From the NCBI RefSeq assembly GCF_000802235.1, contig NZ_JTDL01000098.1, positions 83,628 to 147,627 of the forward strand: a stretch of DNA of 64,000 nucleotides, in the 5' to 3' direction. Position numbers and translations under genes: made by a program. The stretch's first letter is position 1; each line of letters starts with the position of its first letter. This document shows positions 24,450-33,061 of this stretch, one piece after another. The DNA comes from Sinomonas humi (GTDB taxonomy: Bacteria; Actinomycetota; Actinomycetes; Actinomycetales; Micrococcaceae). The notes under the pieces were generated by a model, which saw only the letters and a program-made list of their open reading frames with translations, did not search any database and was not told where the DNA came from.

Positions 24450-24462
24450 TAGATCATATCTA
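24450..24462. promoter_or_regulatory. Predicted FadR-type operator TAGATCATATCTA
   Basis: A perfect inverted repeat of five bases with a three-base centre, the geometry usual for FadR-subfamily GntR proteins. It sits in the 200-bp space between the MFS gene and the divergent GntR gene. A wider TCATAG...CTATGA pair (24447-24452, 24484-24489) surrounds it. Confidence 0.5.
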
Positions 24463-24527
24463 AAAGCGTGACTTATGCAACAGCTATGATGTAGACACGC
24501 GATCGTCGCTGATCTACAGGAGTTTCC

Positions 24528-25313
24528 ATGCCGGTAGCAGGCCCTCTTAAGACCACCGGCGCAGTTCTCAGCGGGCTGCACGGAAAGGTCCTCGACGGCA
24601 TGGGTTCCGCAATCGCGGACGGCACCCTCGCCGAGGGCAGCGTCCTGCAGATCGAGGAACTGGAAGAGCGTTACGCCGTTTCGCGGTCCGTCGTGAGAGA
24701 GGCCGTACGGGTTCTGGCGTCAATGGGACTCGTGGCGATGCGCCGCCGCATCGGCGTTCAGATCCTGCCCAAGAGCGATTGGAACGTCTTCGACCCGCAA
24801 GTGATCCGCTGGCGGCTCGACTCCTCGAATCGCTTCGCCCAACTGCGTTCGCTCATCGAGCTTCGGAGCGCCGTCGAGCCTGCGGCCGCCCGCCTCGCCG
24901 CCCTCCGCGCGCCGCAGGAGCGCGCCGCGGAGATCGTAGCGCTCGCCGGCGAACTGTGGGCGGCCGGGCAGGACACCGACAGCGAACGCTTCCTGCGGCT
25001 CGACATCGAGTTCCACCGACGGGTGCTCGCCGCCTCCGGCAACGAGATGTTCGCAGCCCTGTACCCGCTCGTCGAAGAGGTCCTCGCGGGCCGGACGCAC
25101 CACGGGCTCATGCCCGAGCGCCCGCACGAGGAAGCCCTCGAGCACCACATGAACGTGGCCGTCGCGATCCAACGCTCGGATCCGGACGGCGCCCACGAGG
25201 CCATGCTCGCGTTGATGAGCCGCACCATGACCGAAGTCAGCGAGCGGTTCGGGGCGCCGGAGAGCCTGCAGGTCGACGAGCCGCAGCAGCCCGAACAGGC
25301 CGCCCAGCCCTAG
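24528..25313 (+). CDS. GntR-family regulator, FadR subfamily (FCD domain)
   Basis: 261 residues, AGGAG upstream of the ATG. N-terminal winged helix: LAEGSVLQIEELEERYAVSR and SVVREAVRVLASMGLVAMRR. The C-terminal all-helical FCD domain begins after WNVFDPQVIRWRL and contains the metal-binding-type positions in LRLDIEFHRRVLAASGNEMF and the EEALEHHMNVAVAI helix. It is divergent from the MFS gene and presumably represses it until the ligand appears. A paralogue with the same WNVYDPQLVRWRL segment lies at 62279 opposite gluconokinase, which supports a sugar-acid ligand here too. Confidence 0.9.
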   Translation: MPVAGPLKTTGAVLSGLHGKVLDGMGSAIADGTLAEGSVLQIEELEERYAVSRSVVREAVRVLASMGLVAMRRRIGVQILPKSDWNVFDPQVIRWRLDSSNRFAQLRSLIELRSAVEPAAARLAALRAPQERAAEIVALAGELWAAGQDTDSERFLRLDIEFHRRVLAASGNEMFAALYPLVEEVLAGRTHHGLMPERPHEEALEHHMNVAVAIQRSDPDGAHEAMLALMSRTMTEVSERFGAPESLQVDEPQQPEQAAQP

Positions 25314-25350
25314 GCCGCGCAGACCCTAGGCCGCGCAGACCTAGCCGGCC
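25306..25350 (+). repeat. Short tandem duplication across a stop codon
   Basis: The sequence CCTAGGCCGCGCAGAC is present twice in tandem, starting at the last codons of the GntR gene so that the TAG stop lies in the first copy; a third partial copy (CCTAG) follows. Similar stop-codon duplications are seen at 39846. Confidence 0.5.
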
Positions 25351-25376
25351 AGCCCGAGCCGCCTAGCCCTAGTTCG

Positions 25377-25739
25377 TCAGCTCATGCACAGACAGAACGG
25401 GTGGCCAGCGGGGTCGAGGAAGACACGGAACGTTGCCCCTGGCTGATGCTCGTGCTTCCTGGCGCCGAGTTCGACGACGGCGGATTCGGCGGCGTCGAGA
25501 TCGTCGACCACCACGTCGAGATGCATCTGCTGGGGCAGTTCTTGGCTCGGCCAGCGGGGAGGCTGGTAGTCCTCGACCTTCTGGAAGCAGATGCAGTCCC
25601 CGTAATCGGCCCGCACCTCGGCCCAGCGGAGATCGCTGTCCACGTCCACTTTCCAGTCCAAGAGGGCGCCGTAGAACCTCGCTAGCGCGCCGGGGTCTGG
25701 ACAGTCGATGACAAGGCTGGGAAGTCGCGCGATCGCCAT
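25377..25739 (-). CDS. VOC-family (glyoxalase/bleomycin resistance-like) protein
   Basis: 120 residues, one vicinal-oxygen-chelate domain: LPSLVIDCPDPGALARFYGA at the start, MHLDVVVDDLDAAESAVVEL in the middle, and FRVFLDPAGHPFCLC at the end. The pattern is that of the small Glyoxalase_6 type common in actinobacteria, for which no substrate is known. It stands alone, ten bases from the convergent end of nothing and 64 bp from the GntR stop on the other strand. Confidence 0.88.
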   Translation of the reverse strand: MAIARLPSLVIDCPDPGALARFYGALLDWKVDVDSDLRWAEVRADYGDCICFQKVEDYQPPRWPSQELPQQMHLDVVVDDLDAAESAVVELGARKHEHQPGATFRVFLDPAGHPFCLCMS

Positions 25740-25748
25740 GGCGACACT

Positions 25749-26720
25749 CTAGTGCCGGGTGCCGAGCGCGGCGAGGGCTCGCCCGCTGCTATTGCCGTGC
25801 TGCTGCCCGAGGGCACCGGCGGCGGCCGAGGCGGCATGCTGCCCCGCTCCCGATGCCACGGCCACAGCTTCCTTGACAGGCGGGGAGGCTACGGCCGTGG
25901 ACTCTGGCGCCGGGGCGAAGGTGGCCGCAATGGCCTGAGCCGTCGCAGCCGCTTCCTGGGCGATGTGCCGGCCCCGGTTCACAACCGGCTCTGCCCGGTG
26001 CCGCGGGGCCGGACGCTGCGAGAGCGCCGCACCGGCGTCCTGCGCGACGGCGGAGGGGTCCTCGACGCGGGCGGCGGCGGGAGCGATCGCAGCCTCGGCG
26101 GGGGCCTCGTGCGCGGGCGGCGCCGAGGGGAAGACGACGCCGGAGCTCGCCGGAGCGTCTTTCCCCCCGCTGGTGGGCGCCGGGCTGCGATCCGCGTGAG
26201 CCACAGGGCTTCCGCCTGCCGCGGCGGCGAAGGCCTGCGCCTCGCGCACAACGGGATCCGGAGCCTCGGATGTCTCGCCCTGAGCCGCGGCGTCAGCCCC
26301 CGCTTGGGGGGCAACGATCGCGCTGCGGGCGCCGGCCTGTGGTGGGTTCGCCGAGTAGTCCACGCCGCCGAGAGCCGCCACTCCAGTGGCGCTGAGCCCG
26401 ACGCCGGCGATCACCGCCGCACTGATGGCGGCCCCCCGGTGCCGCTTCCGTAGGGTGAAGGGAACAACGGGGGCCACTTGCGGCGAGAGCTTCCCGATGG
26501 CTGCCTCGGCAGCCCGGGTAGCGGCGCGGCTCGGGGCGACGCCGCCCGAAGCAGCAGTCCCCTGTGCGAGTAGCTCGGCGAGGGCGCCTGTTGGCGCGGG
26601 CGCCTCAGCCGGGCACATCGTTTGGAGGGATTCAAGCGTACGGGTGAGCGCGCCGTCGTCCGCCAGACCGGCATCGGAGAGGATTTCCGCCACCATCTCC
26701 CGCATCGAATCGCTGCTCAC
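25749..26720 (-). CDS. Putative anti-sigma factor, single-pass membrane protein
   Basis: 323 residues from a GTG that overlaps the sigma-factor stop (GTGA). The first 90 residues are soluble and presumably bind the sigma factor. One transmembrane segment follows a basic stop-transfer signal: RKRHRGAAISAAVIAGVGLS, around residues 90-115. The remaining 200 residues outside are Ala/Pro-rich, low complexity and look unstructured. There is no zinc-binding HxxxCxxC motif, so it is not a classical ZAS-type anti-sigma factor. The role is inferred from translational coupling to the ECF gene. Confidence 0.6.
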   Translation of the reverse strand: MSSDSMREMVAEILSDAGLADDGALTRTLESLQTMCPAEAPAPTGALAELLAQGTAASGGVAPSRAATRAAEAAIGKLSPQVAPVVPFTLRKRHRGAAISAAVIAGVGLSATGVAALGGVDYSANPPQAGARSAIVAPQAGADAAAQGETSEAPDPVVREAQAFAAAAGGSPVAHADRSPAPTSGGKDAPASSGVVFPSAPPAHEAPAEAAIAPAAARVEDPSAVAQDAGAALSQRPAPRHRAEPVVNRGRHIAQEAAATAQAIAATFAPAPESTAVASPPVKEAVAVASGAGQHAASAAAGALGQQHGNSSGRALAALGTRH

Positions 26721-27298
26721 TGTGCCATCACCCCTTCCGAAACTATCTCGCGTAGCGCTTTGAGGCCCCGCCTTTGAAGCTGTTTGACCGCGCCCGGCGT
26801 CTTGCCGAGCACACTGGCGACGTCCTCGACGCTGAGTTCACCCACGATCCGGAGCATCAGGACATCCCTCTGCTCAGGCTTGAGCGCCCCGATCAGCAGA
26901 TGCGCGTCCGTCTGCCCTGTCCGGACGAGCGCCTCCGCCTCCGCTGACGGAACGGCGCGCAGGTCCAGGAGCGGGTCGTAGTCCACGCTCCGTGGCCGTC
27001 GCTCGACTCGGCGGTAGTAGTCGACCACCCGCGCGTGCGCGACCGAGAAGACGAAGGTCCGAAGGCCGGCAACGCCTCCCGTGATTTCGCCGATGCGAGG
27101 CAGGACGCTCAGGAAGACATCCTGCATGAGCGCCTCGGGGTCATCTACGCCGCGGGCGCCGAAGTAGCCGAGGACCGCGGGGGCGAGGCTTTCGTAGACA
27201 CGCGCGAAGAGGTCCGTCTCCGGCAGAACGCCCGCGATCAAGTCGCGATCCGTGAGCGAATCCGGCACTGATCCCCGCTCTCGTCGAGAACTCCCCAT
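26717..27298 (-). CDS. RNA polymerase sigma factor, ECF type
   Basis: 193 residues from the ATG before GSSRRERGS; longer frames upstream are not protein-like. Region 2: LFARVYESLAPAVLGYFGAR, DPEALMQDVFLSVLPRI, LRTFVFSVAHARVVDYYRRV. Region 4: LIGALKPEQRDVLMLRIVGE and LSVEDVASVLGKTPGAVKQL. The two regions are the minimum of an ECF sigma factor. It shares four bases with the membrane protein behind it, the usual arrangement of an ECF sigma with its anti-sigma factor. The regulon is unknown. Confidence 0.9.
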   Translation of the reverse strand: MGSSRRERGSVPDSLTDRDLIAGVLPETDLFARVYESLAPAVLGYFGARGVDDPEALMQDVFLSVLPRIGEITGGVAGLRTFVFSVAHARVVDYYRRVERRPRSVDYDPLLDLRAVPSAEAEALVRTGQTDAHLLIGALKPEQRDVLMLRIVGELSVEDVASVLGKTPGAVKQLQRRGLKALREIVSEGVMAQ

Positions 27299-27358
27299 TG
27301 GCCGTCCCAGTGTACGGGCAAGGAGGCGTTCTCGTCCCGACTGCTGGAGACATGAAAG

Positions 27359-27402
27359 AAGCCGGGCTGGAACATGATGGGGGACAGATTCCAGCCCGGC
27401 TT
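27359..27402 (-). terminator. Hairpin between purA and the sigma factor gene
   Basis: A 14-bp perfect stem (AAGCCGGGCTGGAA and its complement) around a 16-base loop, about 100 bp past the purA stop in the minus direction. Between it and purA lies an A/T-rich stretch (GATTTTTTGAGAATTTTTCG, about 27450). Confidence 0.6.
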
Positions 27403-27497
27403 CCACATATGTCATCGTTCCGGGAGGCCCGGGGGTTACGCGGGTACGAGATTTTTTGAGAATTTTTCGAAATGCAGCTCGGGCGCGTCGCGCCGCG

Positions 27498-28784
27498 TCA
27501 GTCGATGAGGTCCCGGACCACGATCGTCTGCTCCCGGTCGGGGCCGACGCCGATCGCCGAGAAGCGCGTGCCCGAAAGCTTTTCGAGGGCCAAGACGTAG
27601 TCGCGTGCATTTGCCGGTAGGTCGTCGAGGGTCCGGGCGCCAGAGATGTCCTCGGTCCAGCCGTCGAAGTACTCGAAGATCGGCTTGGCGTGGTGGAACT
27701 CGGTCTGCGTCATGGGCATTTCGTCGTGCCGGACGCCGTCGACGTCGTACGCGACGCACACCGGGATCTTCTCGATGCCGGTGAGCACGTCGAGCTTCGT
27801 CAGGAAGTAGTCAGTGAAGCCGTTCACGCGCGAGGCATGCCGCGCGAGGACCGAGTCGTACCAGCCGCAGCGGCGCGGGCGCCCGGTGTTGACGCCGAAC
27901 TCGCCGCCGGTCTTCTGGAGGTACTCGCCCATCTCGTCGAAGAGCTCGGTCGGGAAGGGACCGGCGCCTACGCGGGTCGTGTACGCCTTGATGATCCCGA
28001 TGGCCCTGGAGATGCGCGTGGGGCCGATCCCCGAGCCGACCGAGGCCCCGCCCGCGGTCGGGTTCGACGACGTCACAAACGGGTACGTGCCGTGGTCGAC
28101 GTCGAGGAATGTTGCCTGGCCGCCTTCCATGAGGACGACCTTGCCGTCGTCGAGCGCCTTGTTGAGCTCGTAGGTCGAGTCGATCATGAGCGGGCGCAGG
28201 CGGTCCGCGAAGCCGAGGAAGTAGTCGACCGTCTCGTCGACGCTCACGGCGCGGCGGTTGTAGACCTTGACGAGAAGCTCGTTCTTCTGGTGCAGGGAAC
28301 CCTCGACCTTCTGACGCAGGATCGACTCGTCGAAGACGTCCTGCACGCGGATGCCGAGACGCGCGACCTTGTCCATATAGGCCGGCCCGATTCCGCGCCC
28401 AGTGGTCCCGATCGCGCGCTTGCCGAGGAAACGTTCCGTCACCTTGTCCAGCGTCTGGTGGTACGGGGCGACCAGGTGGGCGTTCGCCGAGACACGGAGG
28501 CGGGACGTGTCGCCTCCGCGGGCCTCGAGGCCCTCGATCTCGTCGAAGAGCGCCTCGAGGTTCACGACGCAGCCGTTGCCGATGATCGGGATCGCGTTGG
28601 GGCTCAGGATGCCAGCGGGAAGGAGCTTGAGCTCGTACTTCTCGCCGCCGACGACCACCGTGTGCCCGGCATTGTTGCCGCCGTTCGGCTTCACCACGTA
28701 ATCCACGCGGCCCCCGAGCAGATCCGTAGCCTTGCCCTTGCCCTCATCGCCCCACTGGGCTCCGACGATCACGATTGCTGGCAT
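27498..28784 (-). CDS. purA: Adenylosuccinate synthetase
   Basis: 428 residues, full length for the family. [23 protein letters not shown] P-loop (here [20 protein letters not shown]), [59 protein letters not shown] and [20 protein letters not shown] are all intact. It joins IMP and aspartate with GTP to form adenylosuccinate in AMP synthesis. A housekeeping single-gene unit; divergent from the DUF1206 gene, with a 172-bp intergenic region in which I see no clear promoter boxes. Confidence 0.97.
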   Translation of the reverse strand: MPAIVIVGAQWGDEGKGKATDLLGGRVDYVVKPNGGNNAGHTVVVGGEKYELKLLPAGILSPNAIPIIGNGCVVNLEALFDEIEGLEARGGDTSRLRVSANAHLVAPYHQTLDKVTERFLGKRAIGTTGRGIGPAYMDKVARLGIRVQDVFDESILRQKVEGSLHQKNELLVKVYNRRAVSVDETVDYFLGFADRLRPLMIDSTYELNKALDDGKVVLMEGGQATFLDVDHGTYPFVTSSNPTAGGASVGSGIGPTRISRAIGIIKAYTTRVGAGPFPTELFDEMGEYLQKTGGEFGVNTGRPRRCGWYDSVLARHASRVNGFTDYFLTKLDVLTGIEKIPVCVAYDVDGVRHDEMPMTQTEFHHAKPIFEYFDGWTEDISGARTLDDLPANARDYVLALEKLSGTRFSAIGVGPDREQTIVVRDLID

Positions 28785-28956
28785 GGATTCCTCCCCGGGT
28801 ACGCCTACGGTCCCTCTGGCCGACAGCCTTCATGCGAAAGCCCCGTCTCTTACGCGCACCTCTCAATGAAGCTGCGCGGCAAGATTGCCGGGGCTCTTGC
28901 CACCCAAGTCTACCGAAGCGCGGCATGAAGTGCCGAAGACGGGGGAACCATCACGC

Positions 28957-29820
28957 ATGGGAAAATCGGTGGAAGATCATCGGAGCCCGGGCGACAAGTC
29001 CCGCAACGCAGCGGAGGACGGCGCCCGCACAGTAGAGCGCGGGGCTGAGGAAGCCTCGCGCTCCCCTTGGGCCACGGGGGTGGCGCGCGTCGGATTCGTG
29101 TTCGTCGGGCTCCTCCACGTGCTTATCGCGTGGCTCGCCGTCCGGGTGGCGCTGGGCGGGAGCAACAACAACGCCGACGAGTCGGGGGCCGTCGCACAGA
29201 TCGCCTCGGCCCCCGGCGGCCCATTGATCCTCGGAGGAGGGACGCTCTGCTGCGCGGCACTCGCCCTGTGGATGTTCTTCGAGTTCTTCGCCGAATGGCG
29301 CCGCCACGGAAAGCCGACGAAGGGCCTCGGGCCGGGAGGGACCGGCGTCGCCTACGCCGCCCTCGCCGTGCTGTTCGCGACGTTCGCGCTCGGCAATCGG
29401 AAGAATTCGAGCCAGCAGTCCAGCGAGATCACCGCCACGCTCCTCGCGGCGCCGCTCGGCGTCGTCGTCCTCATCATCGCGGGGCTGGTGCTGCTCGGGG
29501 CGGCAGGCTACTTCGGCTTCCGCGGGTTCACACAGTCCTTCTTGGGGAAGGACGCCCAGCCTCAGCCCTCGGTGCCCGGCTGGGTGAAGATCGTCGGTAG
29601 CGTCGGGTATGTCGCGAAGGGAGTGGCGCTTGCCGTCCTCGGGGTCTTGGTCCTTGTCGCGACCGCGCGGCACGATCCACAACAGCAGACCGGCCTCGAC
29701 GGCGCCCTCAAGAGCCTCGCGGGGCAGCCGTTCGGCGGGTGGATCCTGGGCGCCGTCGCAATCGGCTTGGCCTGCTACGGCGTGTACTCGGCGGCAAGGG
29801 CAAAGTACGCCCACTTCTGA
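28957..29820 (+). CDS. DUF1206 membrane protein
   Basis: 287 residues from ATG 28957. A charged N terminus of about 40 residues precedes three repeats of a two-helix unit: RVGFVFVGLLHVLIAWLAVR with GGTLCCAALALWMFFEFF; GTGVAYAALAVLFATFALG with GVVVLIIAGLVLLGAAGYFG; VGYVAKGVALAVLGVLVLVA with GWILGAVAIGLACYGVY. This threefold pattern defines DUF1206, a family without assigned function. The first array of the GGGTAC repeat family starts directly at its stop codon. Confidence 0.9.
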   Translation: MGKSVEDHRSPGDKSRNAAEDGARTVERGAEEASRSPWATGVARVGFVFVGLLHVLIAWLAVRVALGGSNNNADESGAVAQIASAPGGPLILGGGTLCCAALALWMFFEFFAEWRRHGKPTKGLGPGGTGVAYAALAVLFATFALGNRKNSSQQSSEITATLLAAPLGVVVLIIAGLVLLGAAGYFGFRGFTQSFLGKDAQPQPSVPGWVKIVGSVGYVAKGVALAVLGVLVLVATARHDPQQQTGLDGALKSLAGQPFGGWILGAVAIGLACYGVYSAARAKYAHF

Positions 29821-29970
29821 CCGTCTCGGGTACAGATACTCCCCCTCTTTCGCCGTCTCGGGTACAGATACTCCCCCCTCTCGCCGTCTCAGGTACAGAT
29901 ACTCCCCCTCTTTCACCGTCTCAGGTACAGATACTTTCCGTCTACGTCACCTCGGGTACGCGAACTGGCG
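29821..29970 (+). repeat. GGGTAC repeat array A
   Basis: Four tandem units of 31-32 bp at 29821, 29853, 29884 and 29916, plus a degenerate fifth at 29948. Each reads CCGTCTCGGGTACAGATACT then a C-rich and T-rich end. The array starts at the first base after the DUF1206 stop codon and runs in its direction. GGGTA and TAC-T-CCC within a unit can pair imperfectly. Confidence 0.9.
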
Positions 29971-30097
29971 AGCTCCCCAAGCGGCCGACGACGACGCGGG
30001 GCCAACCGGCGTCGTCGTCGACCCCTTTGGACTTTCTCTCCTAGGCTGACGAGGGGACGAGAGGGGCGTCTCGAATCGATCAAGCGAAGGAGCAGTC

Positions 30098-31198
30098 ATG
30101 ACCAGGACCCACCGCATCGCCGTGATTGCAGGAGACGGCATAGGCCAAGAGGTCATGCCCGAAGGCCTGCGAGCACTGGAATCGGCGTCGGAAGCCTTTG
30201 ACTTCGCCCTTCAAACGACCGAATTCGACTATGCGAACGTCGAGTATTTCCGCAAGCACGGGCGGATGCTCCCCGAAGACTGGTTCGACGAACTGAGCAC
30301 CTTCGACGCGATCTTCTTCGGTGCAGTGGGCTGGCCAGAGGTCGTCCCAGACCACGTGTCCCTATGGGGCAGCCTTCTTCAATTCCGCCGCCACTTCGAC
30401 CAATACATCAACCTCCGACCGGTGAAACTGCTGGCCGGAATGAAGAGCCCGCTCGCCGACCGCGCACCCGGGGACGTCGATTTCTATGTGGTCCGCGAGA
30501 ATACCGAGGGCGAGTATTCGAGCATCGGCGGAAAGATCTTCGAAGGCACCGATCGGGAGACCGTCATCCAAGAGACCGTCATGACCCGCACGGGCGTAGA
30601 CCGGGTCCTCAAATACGCCTTCGAACTGGCCCAGAACCGCCCGCGGAAGCACCTGACCTCCGCAACGAAGAGCAACGGGATCTCTATCACGATGCCGTAT
30701 TGGGACGAACGCGTCGAAGAAATGGCGAAGCGCTACCCCGAAGTGAATGTCGACAAGTTCCACATCGACATCCTCACCGCCAATTTCGTCATGCACCCGG
30801 ACTGGTTCGATGTCGTCGTCGCGAGCAATCTCTTCGGCGACATCCTCTCCGATTTGGGCCCGGCGTGCACCGGAACCATCGGCATCGCCCCCAGCGCCAA
30901 CATCAACCCTGAACGCCGCTTCCCCAGCCTATTCGAGCCCGTGCACGGCTCGGCACCCGACATTGCAGGGAAAGGCATTGCCAATCCGGTGGGCCAGATT
31001 TGGAGTGCTGCCCTCATGCTCGAGCACCTGGGCGAGCGCAATGCGGGCGCTGCCGTGCAGCGCGCTTTCGAAAACGTGCTGGCCGAGGCGCAGCAAGGCA
31101 TCGTCACTCCCGACCTGGGCGGCCAGGGAAGCACGCAGACCCTGGGGACTGCCGTGGCCGCCGAGATCAAGGCGGTGGCCGGCGCTTCCGGAAAGTGA
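30098..31198 (+). CDS. Tartrate/D-malate dehydrogenase (isopropylmalate dehydrogenase family)
   Basis: 366 residues. Isocitrate/isopropylmalate-dehydrogenase fold: HRIAVIAGDGIGQEVMPEGL, the substrate region LLQFRRHFDQYINLRPVKLL, VVRENTEGEYSSIGGKIFEG, HLTSATKSNGISITMPYWDE, VVASNLFGDILSDLGPACTG and EPVHGSAPDIAGKGIANPVG. YINLRPVKLL with RENTEGEYS is characteristic of the tartrate dehydrogenase/D-malate dehydrogenase (TtuC/DmlA) branch rather than LeuB. It would oxidise D-malate or tartrate with NAD and Mn. It stands alone; codon use looks less GC-rich than its neighbours. Confidence 0.9.
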   Translation: MTRTHRIAVIAGDGIGQEVMPEGLRALESASEAFDFALQTTEFDYANVEYFRKHGRMLPEDWFDELSTFDAIFFGAVGWPEVVPDHVSLWGSLLQFRRHFDQYINLRPVKLLAGMKSPLADRAPGDVDFYVVRENTEGEYSSIGGKIFEGTDRETVIQETVMTRTGVDRVLKYAFELAQNRPRKHLTSATKSNGISITMPYWDERVEEMAKRYPEVNVDKFHIDILTANFVMHPDWFDVVVASNLFGDILSDLGPACTGTIGIAPSANINPERRFPSLFEPVHGSAPDIAGKGIANPVGQIWSAALMLEHLGERNAGAAVQRAFENVLAEAQQGIVTPDLGGQGSTQTLGTAVAAEIKAVAGASGK

Positions 31199-31209
31199 AT
31201 GGGCCGAGT

Positions 31210-31644
31210 TCAGGCTTCCAGCAGTTCCTTCAAGCTATCGAGGACCAGGCGCCAGGTTTTCTCAGACTCGGCAGCCTCCTCTTCGCTCGTATTGTTTCCC
31301 TGAGTGATTGTTACAGAAGAAGTATTATTGTCGCCATCATTGATCCGATATTCGACAGTATGGTAATTCTCTGGCACATCCGGCTTGCCACTCAAGGGGC
31401 TGTAATGGCTCACGCGCAAAATCTCCGGAGGCTCGAAGACGAGGACGACGCCGTGGTCCTCGTACGGCTTTCCGTGCCATTCCCCACTGAAATAGATCGG
31501 GCTCCCCACCTCCCACGTGGTTTTGACCTGGGTGCCCAAAAAGTACTTCTTGATCTCTTCGGGAGTCGTCAGCGCGCTCCAGATCGCTTCGCGGCTCGCC
31601 GCGATCTTCACGGAGGCCACAGCGTCCCTAGCTTTGCCCGTCAT
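31210..31644 (-). CDS. SRPBCC/AHSA1-like domain protein
   Basis: 144 residues. One START-like (AHSA1) domain: ASVKIAASREAIWSALTTPE, KKYFLGTQVKTTWEVGSPIY, GKPYEDHGVVLVFEPPEILR, and the C-terminal helix TWRLVLDSLKELLEA. Such proteins bind small hydrophobic ligands; function unknown. The middle of the gene (about 31290-31390) is clearly more A/T-rich than the surroundings, which may indicate transfer. It converges on the tartrate dehydrogenase gene with 11 bp between stops. Confidence 0.88.
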   Translation of the reverse strand: MTGKARDAVASVKIAASREAIWSALTTPEEIKKYFLGTQVKTTWEVGSPIYFSGEWHGKPYEDHGVVLVFEPPEILRVSHYSPLSGKPDVPENYHTVEYRINDGDNNTSSVTITQGNNTSEEEAAESEKTWRLVLDSLKELLEA

Positions 31645-31700
31645 ATCACCCTCCTCGGAGCCATAAAGTACTCCGCCCGAGGAGGAAGTCCAATGGCTGA

Positions 31701-31819
31701 GGAGTTGGCGTACCCGAGACGCCTAGGGAGGGAAGTTGGCGTACCCGAGACGGCTAGGGAGGGGAGTATCCGTACCCGAGACGCCTAGGGAGGGGAGTAT
31801 CCGTACCCGAAACGAATTA
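31701..31819 (-). repeat. GGGTAC repeat array B
   Basis: Four units of 29-31 bp. On the minus strand, which is the transcribed strand of the alditol oxidase gene, they read CGTTTCGGGTACGGATACTC or CGTCTCGGGTACGCCAACTC followed by CCTCCCTAGG. The first unit begins right at the oxidase TAA. Two units carry GGATAC and two GCCAAC, so both unit types of the family occur in one array. Confidence 0.9.
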
Positions 31820-33061
31820 GGGGAGGAGGCGGTCAAGGTACCGATTGCGGAACTTGCCCTCCGGGTCGCGCTTCGCGACGAGCTCCCGGAAGTCGGCGAA
31901 CCGCGGATACAGGGCAGCGATATCGGCGGGCGCCACCGAGAACACCTTCCCCCAGTGCGGCCGCGCGCCGAACGGAGCCAGCGCCGCCTCGAGCTCGGGC
32001 AGGAACGCCTCGACCTCTGCCTGCATGAGCCGCCACGTGAAGTGAAGCGCCACGCTGTCCTGGCGGTACGCGGGGCTGAGCCAGAACTCGTCCGCCGCGA
32101 CGGTCCGCACCTCGGAGACAAAGAGGAGCGGCGCAAACTTCCCCGCGAGGGCGCGTACGGCCTCGAACGCCGAGGCGGCGTGAGCACGCGGGAGCAGGTA
32201 CTCGGTCTGCAGCTCATCGCCGGCGCTCGGCGTGAACTCGTGCCGGAAATGCGGGAGGCGATCAAGCCATGGCCCCGGGACGTCGAGCTGCTGCGTGCAG
32301 TTCACGGCGTCCATCTCGGGCAAGGGGTGCCGCGGCCGCATTGCAGGCTTGGCACCGTGGAATGACGACGGCGCGGGCCCGGATTCGACGTCGAGGCGCA
32401 CCTTGCGCCAGACCTGGGGCACAGCGTCACCGGCATAGTCGGTGAACAGCGAAACGCTGTAGCCGTCACCGGCCACCGCGTCGTAGTCGGCCAGCACGGT
32501 GTCCCACGGCAGATCCTCGTAGACCTGCTGCCGAACCTTGTACGTCGGTTCCACCGCGAGCTCGAGCGCCGTCACGATCCCGAGCGCACCGAGGCCCACA
32601 ATGCTGCCGAAGAATTCGTCGCCGTCGCCCTCCTCGAGCCGGTCCACCTCCCCAGACGCGCGAACGAACTCGACGGCCTTCACGGCCGAGGACAGCGCCC
32701 GGTTCGAGATGCCCGAGCCATGTGTGCCCGTCTGCACCGCGCCTGCCACGGAGATGTGCGGGAGCGAGGCCATGTTGTGCAGCGCCCAACCCTGGGACTC
32801 GAGCGCGAGACCGAGATCCCCGTAGGTGATTCCTCCTGAAACCCTGGCCACGCGCCGCTCCGAGTCGACCTCGACGCCGCCCGGCAGCCGGTCCAGAACG
32901 ACCTGCACGCCCTCCGTGTCAGCGACGTCATTGAAGCAGTGCCGCGAGCCCAGCGCCTTGACGCGCTCGGCAGAGCCCACTAGCGCCGAAAGCTCATCCA
33001 CGGACTCCGGCCGCTCCACCGAGCCCGACGAGTACTCCAGATTCCCAGCCCAGTTCTTCAC
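31817..33061 (-). CDS. Alditol oxidase (FAD-linked, AldO type)
   Basis: 414 residues. N-terminal FAD domain of the VAO type: [20 protein letters not shown] with His 41 in the position of the covalent FAD histidine, [20 protein letters not shown] and [20 protein letters not shown]. The C-terminal cap ends with [20 protein letters not shown], as in alditol and arabinono-lactone oxidases. AldO-type enzymes oxidise xylitol or sorbitol to the aldose with oxygen, giving hydrogen peroxide. It overlaps the xylB stop by four bases (ATGA) and follows xylA, so xylitol to xylose is the natural reaction here. Confidence 0.88.
   Translation of the reverse strand: MKNWAGNLEYSSGSVERPESVDELSALVGSAERVKALGSRHCFNDVADTEGVQVVLDRLPGGVEVDSERRVARVSGGITYGDLGLALESQGWALHNMASLPHISVAGAVQTGTHGSGISNRALSSAVKAVEFVRASGEVDRLEEGDGDEFFGSIVGLGALGIVTALELAVEPTYKVRQQVYEDLPWDTVLADYDAVAGDGYSVSLFTDYAGDAVPQVWRKVRLDVESGPAPSSFHGAKPAMRPRHPLPEMDAVNCTQQLDVPGPWLDRLPHFRHEFTPSAGDELQTEYLLPRAHAASAFEAVRALAGKFAPLLFVSEVRTVAADEFWLSPAYRQDSVALHFTWRLMQAEVEAFLPELEAALAPFGARPHWGKVFSVAPADIAALYPRFADFRELVAKRDPEGKFRNRYLDRLLP

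Noticed and set aside
29821..29970. Possible CRISPR array
   Set aside because: The units follow each other without unique spacers and no cas genes are in the window; the same holds for the array at 63116.
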